64,000 nucleotides of DNA from Rhodanobacter sp. OK091. GTDB lineage: Bacteria > Pseudomonadota > Gammaproteobacteria > Xanthomonadales > Rhodanobacteraceae. This document shows positions 53,401 to 64,000 of the stretch, piece by piece. Numbering within the stretch: position 1 is the first letter of the stretch; each line of letters opens with the position of its first letter. The position numbers and the translations under genes were made by a program. The notes below the pieces were generated by a model. The model was not told where the DNA came from, searched no databases, and saw nothing but the letters and a program-made list of their open reading frames with translations. The DNA lies in the NCBI RefSeq assembly GCF_900142825.1, contig NZ_FRCH01000003.1, positions 310,001-374,000 on the forward strand. The letters run 5' to 3'.

Positions 53401-54843
53401 TCAGTTCGGGATGCCCAGCGCCTTGGCCACGCCGGCCGCATACGCCGGATCGGCCTTGGCGAAGTGCCCGAGCTGGCGTCGCACGATCTCCTGCGGTACG
53501 CCTTGCATCGCCGCGGCTATATTGTCGAACAACTGCTGCTTCTGATCCGTGCTCATCAGCCGGAACAGGTCGCCGGGCTGGCGGTAGTCGTCGTTGCCGA
53601 CGCGATGGTCATAGCGATCGGCATCGCCCGAAATCTTCAGCGGCGGCTCCTTCACCGACGGATCCTCGACCGGTCCGCCGAACGAGTTCGGTTCGTAGTT
53701 CACGCTGCCGCCGCCGTTGTCGCCGAAGCGCATCTGGCCGTCGCGTGCATAGTTATGCACCGGGCAGCGCGGCTGGTTCACCGGCAATTGGTCGTGGTTT
53801 GCGCCGAGCCGGTAACGCGCCGCATCGGCGTAGGAGAAGATGCGGAACTGCAGCACCTTGTCGGGTGAAAAGCCGATGCCGGGTACCACGTTGGCCGGCG
53901 AGAAGCTGGATTGCTCGACCTGGGCGAAATAGTTGTCCGGATTGCGGTTCAACTCCATCACGCCAACCTCGATCAACGGGTAGTCCTTGTGCGGCCACAC
54001 CTTGGTCAGGTCGAACGGGTTGTATGAAGTCTTCTCCGCATCGGCTTCCGGCATGATCTGCACGTACAACGTCCACTTCGGGAAATCCTTGCGTTCGATC
54101 GCCTCGTACAGATCGCGCTGGTGCGATTCGCGGTCGTCGCCAATCAACTTGGCCGATTCGGCATTGGTGATGTTCCTGATGCCTTGCTGAGTCTTGAAGT
54201 GGAACTTCACCCAATAACGCTCGCCCTGGTCGTTCCAGAAGCTGAAAGTGTGGCTGCCGAAGCCGTGCATGTGGCGCAGGCTGGCCGGGATGCCGCGGTC
54301 GCTCATCAAGGTGGTGACCTGATGCAGCGACTCGGGTGACAGCGACCAGTAGTCCCACATCGCGGTGGCGCTGCGCATATTGGTGCGCGGATCGCGCTTC
54401 TGCGTATGGATGAAGTCGGGAAACTTGTACGGATCGCGGATGAAGAATACCGGCGTGTTGTTGCCGACCAGATCCCAGTTGCCTTCCTCGGTGTAGAACT
54501 TCAGCGCGAAGCCGCGCACGTCGCGCTCGGCATCGGCGGCACCGCGTTCGCCGGCGACGGTGGAGAAGCGCGCCAGCATCGGCGTCTGCGTACCCGGCTT
54601 GAACACCTTGGCGCGGGTGTAGCGGGTAATGTCGTGGGTGATCGTCAATGTGCCGAACGCGGCCGAAGCCTTGGCATGCACGACGCGCTCGGGAATGCGC
54701 TCGCGATTGAAGTGCGCGTGCTTCTCGAACAGCTGATGGTCCTGTACCAGCAACGGGCCGCGTGGGCCGGCAGTGAGGCTGTTCTGGTTGTCGGCCAGCG
54801 GCGCGCCGGCGTCGGTGGTCAGGGTCTTGCGATCGTGGCTCAT
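53401..54843 (-). CDS. katA: Catalase (monofunctional haem, clade 3 size)
   Basis: A 480-residue enzyme that disproportionates hydrogen peroxide. [16 protein letters not shown] holds the active-site His56; [19 protein letters not shown] and [17 protein letters not shown] are the haem-binding blocks. The small size without a C-terminal flavodoxin-like domain marks clade 1/3 catalases. An ATAG-N7-CTAT OxyR-like half-site lies 81 bases upstream, as expected for a peroxide-induced gene. Confidence 0.95.
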   Translation of the reverse strand: MSHDRKTLTTDAGAPLADNQNSLTAGPRGPLLVQDHQLFEKHAHFNRERIPERVVHAKASAAFGTLTITHDITRYTRAKVFKPGTQTPMLARFSTVAGERGAADAERDVRGFALKFYTEEGNWDLVGNNTPVFFIRDPYKFPDFIHTQKRDPRTNMRSATAMWDYWSLSPESLHQVTTLMSDRGIPASLRHMHGFGSHTFSFWNDQGERYWVKFHFKTQQGIRNITNAESAKLIGDDRESHQRDLYEAIERKDFPKWTLYVQIMPEADAEKTSYNPFDLTKVWPHKDYPLIEVGVMELNRNPDNYFAQVEQSSFSPANVVPGIGFSPDKVLQFRIFSYADAARYRLGANHDQLPVNQPRCPVHNYARDGQMRFGDNGGGSVNYEPNSFGGPVEDPSVKEPPLKISGDADRYDHRVGNDDYRQPGDLFRLMSTDQKQQLFDNIAAAMQGVPQEIVRRQLGHFAKADPAYAAGVAKALGIPN

Positions 54844-55282
54844 GGTGGATCCTGCTGGTGGGGATGTTCTGCAGGCTACGCCCTGGAATGTATCGAGAGA
54901 ATTCGATTGTGCAGATGCTCCCTATAGTCAGTGCCTATCGAGAGTTCATCGGCCGACGCGACGATGGCATCAACCAGCGGCGGCACGCGCGGCAACGATG
55001 GCTGAACGGAAGCCGGGCCATAGGCACTGGCTGTCAACGCGACTTCCAGTCATGCCGTTCCCCGCATTGTGCCAGCCAGACGATGACGGTCTGGATCAAG
55101 CGGGGGACATGGGGGTAGGGGTTCTTGCTGTTCGACCCGAATGTTCGATCCCGAAAGATCCGGCGTATGCGTCGGTGATGGTGCACGGATGCCGTGATTC
55201 CTTGGGGCGCCGGTGCAGTTTTTCGAGATATGTCTCGATCATGCCAACTACATCTTGCCAACTACTCAACGAGGCTCAACTC
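54844..55282. other. Intergenic region with catalase control signals
   Basis: A 439-base gap between divergent katA and a small exported protein, without a supported gene. It holds ATCGA-N6-TCGAT (54892-54907), the OxyR-like half-site at 54924 and, nearer the right gene, a direct repeat GTTCGACCCGAA / GTTCGATCCCGAA (55130-55155). Confidence 0.55.
54924..54938. promoter_or_regulatory. OxyR-like half-operator
   Basis: ATAG-TCAGTGC-CTAT fits the OxyR consensus ATAG-N7-CTAT exactly. A good second half-site at the usual 7-base spacing is not seen on either side. Confidence 0.45.
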
Positions 55283-55642
55283 ATGAATGCAAAGACGACT
55301 TGCCGCTTCAGCTTGATCGGCCTGCTGGTATCCGCCGTGTTCGCGTCGGGTGCCGCGATGGCTCAAGCGGCGCCGCAGACCGACGTTCCCGGTCATCCGC
55401 GTGTCAATGAAGTCAACAATCGCCTGGAGAACCAGCAGGATCGCATCCAGGCGGGCGTGAAGGACGGCCAGCTCAATGCCAAGCAGGCCACGCGCGACGA
55501 AACCCGCGACAACAACATCGCGGCGCGCGAAAGCGCCGATGAGGCCAAGCACCACGGCCACCTCACCAAGCGCGAACAGCGCAACCTCAACAAGTCGCTG
55601 AACAAGGACAGCCGCCAGATTCATCGTCAGCGCAAAAACTGA
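55283..55642 (+). CDS. Exported hydrophilic protein of unknown function
   Basis: A 119-residue protein with a signal peptide (cleavage near AAMAQA, about 28) and a helical, highly charged body: RVNEVNNRLENQQDRIQAGVKDGQLNAKQA, then ESADEAKHHGHLTKREQRNLNKSLN. The body looks like two tandem versions of a helix pair (R-x-Q-x-R-I-x-x-G...L). GAGG precedes ATG 55283. Similar small proteins are common in Proteobacteria but have no known role. Confidence 0.65.
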   Translation: MNAKTTCRFSLIGLLVSAVFASGAAMAQAAPQTDVPGHPRVNEVNNRLENQQDRIQAGVKDGQLNAKQATRDETRDNNIAARESADEAKHHGHLTKREQRNLNKSLNKDSRQIHRQRKN

Positions 55643-55705
55643 TCGAACGATACCGGTCGAATCTGTCGGTTGGGCACGTTTCCTGCCTATCGGATCAACT
55701 CACTG

Positions 55706-55738
55706 AAACCTCTCCGCGTTGGCGGGGAGGTTTCTTTT
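55706..55738 (+). terminator. Intrinsic terminator
   Basis: AAACCTCTCCGC and GCGGGGAGGTTT pair over 12 bp with one G-T (55706-55733), loop GTTG, then CTTTTG. It ends the gene at 55283. Confidence 0.85.
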
Positions 55739-55818
55739 GTATGCGAACAGGCAAAACACGTGCAGCCGCCATTGCAGCGGCTGCATGGATGGTGCGTGAT
55801 GCGGAATGCCGGGCGCAC

Positions 55819-56406
55819 TCAGCCAATCAGTTCGAGTGCCGTGGCGCGCGCAGCCTCGCGAATCTCGCAACGAAAGTCGGTGTCCTCGAAGGTGCGTGCC
55901 AGCACCATGCCGCCGATGCACAGCGCGGCGAGCGCGAGTCCGCGCTGGCGTGCGTCGTGGCCGCGCGACTTCGGTACACCATCGGCGAGAACACCAGCCA
56001 TGCCTTCCAGCAATTCGCGATAGGCCTGCTTCACGCGCGGGCTGGCGCGGGCCACGTCGGACGGCAGCGCGATCATCGGGCAGTGGCCGTCGACGTCGTC
56101 CAGGTGCGTCTGCGAGAGGTAGGCGTGGATCAGTTGCTGGGCGAAGCGATTGCCGCCGCAGGTCGGGTCGAAGTCCACCTCGGGCCAGCGCGCGGCCGGA
56201 TTGAAGTGACGATACGCCTCGACCGCTTCCACAAACAGGTCTTCCTTGGTCTTGAAGTGATTGTAGAAACCGCCGCGGGTGAGGCCGGCGCGCTCCATGA
56301 CCTCATCGATCGAGACCTGGGCGAAACCCTTGCGGTTGAACAGTTCGCGCGCGCACTCGACGATGCGCGTGCGGGTCTGCTGTTTGTGTTCGGCGGTGTA
56401 GGACAT
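55819..56406 (-). CDS. TetR-family regulator divergent from a glutathione transferase
   Basis: A 195-residue regulator with helix-turn-helix EHKQQTRTRIVECARELFNRKGFAQVSIDEVMERAGLTRGGFYNHFKTKEDLF (about 6-58) and a longer ligand domain with HLDDVDGHCPMIALPSDVAR, as in NemR/AcuR-like sensors of electrophiles. The divergent GST and the palindrome between them suggest it represses that gene. The start is ATG 56406; GTG 56418 is an alternative. Confidence 0.85.
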   Translation of the reverse strand: MSYTAEHKQQTRTRIVECARELFNRKGFAQVSIDEVMERAGLTRGGFYNHFKTKEDLFVEAVEAYRHFNPAARWPEVDFDPTCGGNRFAQQLIHAYLSQTHLDDVDGHCPMIALPSDVARASPRVKQAYRELLEGMAGVLADGVPKSRGHDARQRGLALAALCIGGMVLARTFEDTDFRCEIREAARATALELIG

Positions 56407-56460
56407 GGCACGGATCACGCGGTGGTGGCGGGGAGGGCCAGCCTAGTCCTTCGACAAAAA

Positions 56461-56474
56461 ATGTTCTTGAACAT
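56461..56474. promoter_or_regulatory. Candidate TetR operator between tetR and the GST gene
   Basis: ATGTTC-TT-GAACAT, flanked by A-rich sequence, in the 148-base divergent gap. Confidence 0.5.
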
Positions 56475-56554
56475 AAATAGATCCTTGCCAGACTGCCTCG
56501 CATGCGGGCCGATCGACGATGCCACGCATCCCCACCACACGAGGAGGCAGGGTC

Positions 56555-57190
56555 ATGAAGCTGTACTACGCAGAGACGTTCAATCCGCGCAAACCCTGCG
56601 CGGTGGCGAAATACCTCGGTTCGCCGGTGGAGTACGTACGCGTCGACCTGGCGCGCGGCGAACAGCTGAAGCCGGCGTATCTCGCACTCAATCCGAACGG
56701 CAAGGTGCCGCTGTTGATCGATGGAGACACGCGGTTGTGGGAGAGCGGCGCGATCATGGCTCACCTGGCGGTCAAGGCCGGCTCGGAGTTGTGGCCGTCC
56801 GACCGCGCCGCACAAGTCGAGGTGCTGCGCTGGCTGTCGTGGGACGCGGCGCATTTCTCGAGGCACGGCGCTGCGCTGTATTTCGAGCACGTGATCAAGC
56901 CGTATCTCGGCATGGGCGAGCCGAACACTGCCGCGGTGGACGAGGCGAGCGGCTTCTTCAAGCGCTTCGCCGCGATCCTGGACGCGCATCTGGCCACGCA
57001 TGACTGGCTGGTCGGCGACCGCCTCAGCATCGCCGACTTCGCCGTCTCCACGCCGCTGGGCTGGGCGACCGAGGCGCGATTGCCGCTGGACGGCTTCGAT
57101 CACATCGGGCACTGGCACGAACGCTTGATGGCGCTGCCGGCATGGCGCGAGCCGTTTCCGACGCAGCAGACGCGTACCGCCGCGGCGTAA
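56555..57190 (+). CDS. Glutathione S-transferase
   Basis: A 211-residue cytosolic transferase. The N-terminal thioredoxin-like domain (MKLYYAETFNPRKPCAVAKYLG, LNPNGKVPLLIDGD with the cis-Pro, and LWESGAIMAHLA with the Glu-Ser pair that binds glutathione) is followed by the helical domain ending VGDRLSIADFAVSTPL. GAGGAGG precedes ATG 56555. It probably conjugates electrophiles under control of the divergent TetR. Confidence 0.9.
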   Translation: MKLYYAETFNPRKPCAVAKYLGSPVEYVRVDLARGEQLKPAYLALNPNGKVPLLIDGDTRLWESGAIMAHLAVKAGSELWPSDRAAQVEVLRWLSWDAAHFSRHGAALYFEHVIKPYLGMGEPNTAAVDEASGFFKRFAAILDAHLATHDWLVGDRLSIADFAVSTPLGWATEARLPLDGFDHIGHWHERLMALPAWREPFPTQQTRTAAA

Positions 57191-57287
57191 GCGCGAGGTG
57201 TGGTACTGCGCTATGCGTCAAAACCTGCATGCCTTCAAGCTATGCCGCGGGGGCATGATGTCGGCATCGACATCGGCCCCGCCGTTT

Positions 57288-59882
<2,595 letters not shown>

Positions 59883-59971
59883 GAAATGCAAGTCTTGGCG
59901 TGGTCGCGCGGAACAGGTAGAACGGTGCCTCGGCGCGCAGCGCCAAGCTCATTCAAGTCCGGGAGTCTCGC

Positions 59972-60481
59972 ATGGAGTTGTCGTCTGTTCCTACCGATGC
60001 CGAGTTGCTGGCGTTGGCCGGTGAGGTTGCCACCGAGGTACAGCGGTGCCGATTGATGCTGGTCACCGCCGAGTCGTGCAGCGGCGGCTGGATCGCCAAG
60101 ACGCTGACCGATCTCCCGGGCAGTTCGGCATGGTTCGATACCGGCGTGGTGACCTACAGCTACGAGGCGAAGGAGGCGCTGCTGGGAGTGAATCCCCGCA
60201 CGCTGGAGCACACCGGCGCGGTCAGCGAGGAAACCGTGCTGGAGATGGTCTCCGGCGCGCTGGCACGCTTCGGTGCGGGCGTGGCGGTGGCCGTGACCGG
60301 GATTGCCGGGCCATCCGGCGGCACGCCGGACAAGCCGGTCGGCACGGTCTGGATCGGCTGGAAGCGCCGTGGCGGCTATGGTCACGCACAACTGTTCCAC
60401 TTTCCGGGTGACCGCGAAGCCGTACGGCGGCAGACTGTGGCCGCCGCGCTCATCGGATTGCGCAAAACACTGACGGAATGA
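59972..60481 (+). CDS. pncC: Nicotinamide-nucleotide amidase (CinA C-terminal domain)
   Basis: A 169-residue single-domain enzyme that converts NMN to nicotinate mononucleotide. The active-site run TAESCSGGWIAKTLTDLPGSS and VTGIAGPSGGTPDKPVGTVWIGW are diagnostic. It lacks the N-terminal COG1058 domain of full CinA. It lies next to recA, the common gammaproteobacterial place; the two genes are 151 bases apart. Confidence 0.95.
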   Translation: MELSSVPTDAELLALAGEVATEVQRCRLMLVTAESCSGGWIAKTLTDLPGSSAWFDTGVVTYSYEAKEALLGVNPRTLEHTGAVSEETVLEMVSGALARFGAGVAVAVTGIAGPSGGTPDKPVGTVWIGWKRRGGYGHAQLFHFPGDREAVRRQTVAAALIGLRKTLTE

Positions 60482-60632
60482 GGCGGCGCGGACGCTCAGG
60501 CCGGCTTGACCGGTGTGGGATAATGGCTCCCCTGCTGTCGACCGCCAGTGATCGCGCCACCTTGATCGCAGCCGGTGAGACGCGACCCGGGCATCATGTT
60601 CCCCATTCACAGCCCAACCGGAATTCAAGACG

Positions 60633-61670
<1,038 letters not shown>

Positions 61671-61695
61671 GCCGTGCACGTTAGCGGCCCGTTGC

Positions 61696-61730
61696 ATGCA
61701 CATGGCCCGGCTCGCCCGGGCCATGTGCAT
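61696..61730 (+). terminator. Perfect 15-bp hairpin between recA and recX
   Basis: The arms 61696-61710 and 61716-61730 are exactly complementary around CTCGC, 25 bases after recA. TTTC follows without a real T-run, so it may act as a leaky terminator that lets some transcription reach recX, as known in other recA-recX operons. Confidence 0.6.
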
Positions 61731-61798
61731 TTCAGCCCGCCGTCGAATCTCGATAAGGCAACGCTGGGGAAATCTCCTCCAGCCAGGCATTTGCCGGT

Positions 61799-62305
61799 AT
61801 GGCCATGAAACGCGGTCCCGGCAAGGACGATCCGACCAAGCCAAAACGCAGCGCCTACGACAAGGCGCTGGGCCTGCTGGCGCGCCGCGAACATTCGCGC
61901 AGGGAGCTGAAAACCAAGCTGCGCCAGGGGGGCTACGAAGGCGAGGAAACCAGCGCCGCGATCGATCGTCTCGGCGAGCAGCATTACCAGGACGATGACC
62001 GCTTCGGCGAAGTCCTGCTGCGCAGCCGGATCGCGCAGGGCTACGGCCCGATGCGATTGCGGATGGAGCTGAAGACCCATGGTTTGTCCGACGCGCGTAT
62101 ACGCGAACTGCTGGACGCGGCCGAGGTCGATTGGGACGCTTCCGCTGCCGCCCAGCTGCGCCGCCGTTATGGCGGCGCGGGCACGGCCGACCCCGCCGAA
62201 CGCAGTCGCCGGGCGCAATTCCTCTTGCGCCGCGGCTTTGCCGCCGCCACAGTACGGAGTGTTACCCACGCCGATGTGGACGAAGCTGCCGACGAGGATT
62301 CCTGA
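61799..62305 (+). CDS. recX: RecA regulator RecX
   Basis: A 168-residue helical protein that caps RecA filaments. Its three-helix repeats contain ALGLLARREHSRRELKTKLRQGGY, AIDRLGEQHYQDDDRFGEVLLRSRIAQGYGPMRLRMEL and ARIRELLDAAEVDW. It lies 128 bases downstream of recA in the same direction, past the hairpin. The first ATG pair (61799, 61805) leaves the exact start open. Confidence 0.92.
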   Translation: MAMKRGPGKDDPTKPKRSAYDKALGLLARREHSRRELKTKLRQGGYEGEETSAAIDRLGEQHYQDDDRFGEVLLRSRIAQGYGPMRLRMELKTHGLSDARIRELLDAAEVDWDASAAAQLRRRYGGAGTADPAERSRRAQFLLRRGFAAATVRSVTHADVDEAADEDS

Positions 62306-62331
62306 AATCCATCATCCAGGGATGATGGATT
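62306..62331 (+). terminator. Hairpin after recX
   Basis: AATCCATCAT/ATGATGGATT, a perfect 10-bp stem with a six-base loop immediately after the recX stop, without a T-run. It may weakly terminate the recA-recX message before alaS. Confidence 0.45.
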
Positions 62332-62380
62332 GACCGGTCTGGCGGCTTGGTCGCGGTGTGGCCTTTTACTGCCTGCCACC

Positions 62381-64000
62381 ATGATCCGCATGAAAACCTC
62401 CGAAATCCGTTCGACCTTTCTCGATTACTTCCGCTCCAAGGGACACACCATTGTGCCGTCCAGCTCGCTGGTGCCGGCCAGCGACCCGACCCTGCTGTTC
62501 ACCAACTCGGGCATGGTGCAGTTCAAGAACGTATTCCTCGGCAGCGAAAAACCGGGCTATGTGCGTGCGGCCGACGTGCAGCGTTGCCTGCGTGCCGGCG
62601 GCAAGCACAATGACCTGGACGCGGTGGGTTACACCGCACGCCATCACACCTTCTTCGAAATGCTGGGCAACTGGTCGTTCGGCGACTACTTCAAGCGCGA
62701 CGCGATTGTTTACGCGTGGGAGCTGCTGACCGAAGTGTTCAAGCTTCCCGCCGACAAGCTATGGGTCACCGTCTATCACACTGATGACGAGGCCTACGAC
62801 ATCTGGAACAAGGAAGTCGGTGTGCCGGCCGAGCGCATCGTGCGCATCGGCGACAACAAGGGCGCGCCGTTCGCCTCCGACAATTTCTGGCAGATGGCCG
62901 ACACCGGTCCGTGCGGTCCGTGCACCGAGATTTTCTTCGATCACGGTGCCGACATCGCCGGCGGACCGCCCGGTTCGCCGGACGAAGACGGCGACCGCTA
63001 CATCGAAATCTGGAACCTGGTGTTCATGCAATTCGACCGTGCGCCGGACGGCACGCTGAGTCCGTTGCCGGCGCCTTGCGTGGATACCGGCATGGGCCTG
63101 GAGCGTCTGGCGGCGGTGTTGCAGCACGTCCATTCCAACTACGAGATCGACCTGTTCGCGCACCTGATCCGTGTGGCGGGCGAACTCACCGACACCAGGG
63201 ATCTGGCGAACAAGTCGCTGCGTGTGATCGCCGACCACATTCGCGCCTGTTCCTTCCTCATCGTCGATGGCGTGCTGCCGTCGAACGAAGGTCGCGGCTA
63301 CGTGCTGCGCCGTATCATTCGCCGTGCGTTGCGCCATGGCTGGATGCTCGGCGTGCGCGGCGATTTCTTCTGGAAGATGGTGCAGCCCCTGGTCGAGGAA
63401 ATGGGAGTGGCATACCCCGAGCTCGCCGCCAAACAGGCGTTGGTCGAGGAGGCGTTGCGCGTCGAGGAACAGCGTTTCGGTGAGACGCTGGAACACGGCA
63501 TGCGCCTGTTCGATGAAGTCGCGGGCAAGTCCGGCAAGATCATTCCCGGCGTGGATGCGTTCCGCTTGTACGACACCTACGGTTTTCCGGTCGATCTCAC
63601 GGCAGACATCGCACGCGAGCGTGGACTGGAAGTCGACATGGACGGATTCGAGCGGTCGATGAACGAACAGCGCGAGCGCGCCCGCGCCGCCGGTCGTTTC
63701 GAGGCCAAGGGGCAGATGCCGGCCGAGCTGGCCAGTCAGTTGAAGCCCACGGCGTTCCTGGGTTACGACGTGCTGCACAGCCAGGCCAGCAAGGTGCTTG
63801 GGATCGTGCGTGCCGGCAAGCAGGTAGATCAGCTTGCCGAGGGCGAGGAAGGCCTGCTGATTCTCGATCGCACACCGTTCTACGCCGAGTCGGGCGGACA
63901 GGTCGGCGATACCGGCGAGCTGATCAATCCGACCGGTCGCTTCGAAGTTGGCGATACGTTGAAGATGGGCGGCGTGTTCTTCGGCCACGCCGGTCGCTGG
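62381..64000 (+). CDS. alaS: Alanyl-tRNA synthetase (3' end beyond the window)
   Basis: 540 codons of the class II catalytic and following domains are visible: [53 protein letters not shown] and DTGMGLERL (motif 3). The start of the editing domain follows with [13 protein letters not shown]. The frame is open to the last base, so the metal-binding editing and C-Ala parts are missing. ATG 62381 or 62390 are equally possible starts. Confidence 0.97.
   Translation, partial: MIRMKTSEIRSTFLDYFRSKGHTIVPSSSLVPASDPTLLFTNSGMVQFKNVFLGSEKPGYVRAADVQRCLRAGGKHNDLDAVGYTARHHTFFEMLGNWSFGDYFKRDAIVYAWELLTEVFKLPADKLWVTVYHTDDEAYDIWNKEVGVPAERIVRIGDNKGAPFASDNFWQMADTGPCGPCTEIFFDHGADIAGGPPGSPDEDGDRYIEIWNLVFMQFDRAPDGTLSPLPAPCVDTGMGLERLAAVLQHVHSNYEIDLFAHLIRVAGELTDTRDLANKSLRVIADHIRACSFLIVDGVLPSNEGRGYVLRRIIRRALRHGWMLGVRGDFFWKMVQPLVEEMGVAYPELAAKQALVEEALRVEEQRFGETLEHGMRLFDEVAGKSGKIIPGVDAFRLYDTYGFPVDLTADIARERGLEVDMDGFERSMNEQRERARAAGRFEAKGQMPAELASQLKPTAFLGYDVLHSQASKVLGIVRAGKQVDQLAEGEEGLLILDRTPFYAESGGQVGDTGELINPTGRFEVGDTLKMGGVFFGHAGRW

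Overview
The window is high-GC chromosomal DNA from a gammaproteobacterium of the Xanthomonadales, most likely Rhodanobacteraceae (Dyella, Rhodanobacter or Luteibacter type). This rests on the mutS / pncC / recA / recX / alaS order at the right end, cytochrome c', pirin and Old Yellow Enzyme neighbours, a TPP-riboswitch TonB receptor locus, and intergenic palindromes typical of the group. The species call is inference. The first gene (rhomboid protease) and last gene (alaS) are cut by the window edges. I saw no rRNA or tRNA gene, CRISPR array, phage or intact transposon.

Layout. 0-4 kb: rhomboid protease, AlgP-like histone H1-type protein, small secreted or lipoproteins and a cytochrome c fused to a second domain. 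4.1-4.25 kb: a probable small RNA with C-rich loops and a strong terminator. 4.3-8.3 kb: pncB, then the methionine ABC importer metN-metI-metQ, with a decayed copy of the metQ 5' end between metI and metQ. 8.4-14.4 kb: glutathione peroxidase, SlyD, an FAD monooxygenase, phospholipase A, an EF-hand protein, a YcaQ-like glycosylase and a lipoprotein. 14.5-15.5 kb: two cold-shock genes with matching promoters, long leaders and terminators. 15.5-25.5 kb: hydrolase, Old Yellow Enzyme, pirin, tandem cytochromes c', TcdA, acetoacetyl-CoA reductase, GluQ, HtpX, HtpG.

25.5-40.7 kb is the accessory-looking part. It has short dispersed palindromes, a long compound palindromic repeat, an XRE regulator, orphan proteins, an IS3-like transposase scrap, and an RND efflux module. 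In that module a NodT outer membrane factor is divergent from a TetR gene followed by adaptor, pump, a short-chain dehydrogenase and a hotdog thioesterase. Two copies of GTGACTA-N10-TAGTCAC mark the likely TetR operators. A secreted GH39 glycosidase and small membrane proteins follow.

40.7-57 kb: a TetR-controlled peroxiredoxin-like pair, periplasmic proteins, and a thiamine salvage locus (kinase, TPP riboswitch, TonB receptor, PnuT-type permease). Then come an AEC transporter, two near-twin receiver proteins flanking hslR, a catalase with an OxyR-like half-site, and a TetR/GST divergent pair. 57-64 kb is core DNA maintenance and translation: mutS, pncC, recA, recX and alaS.
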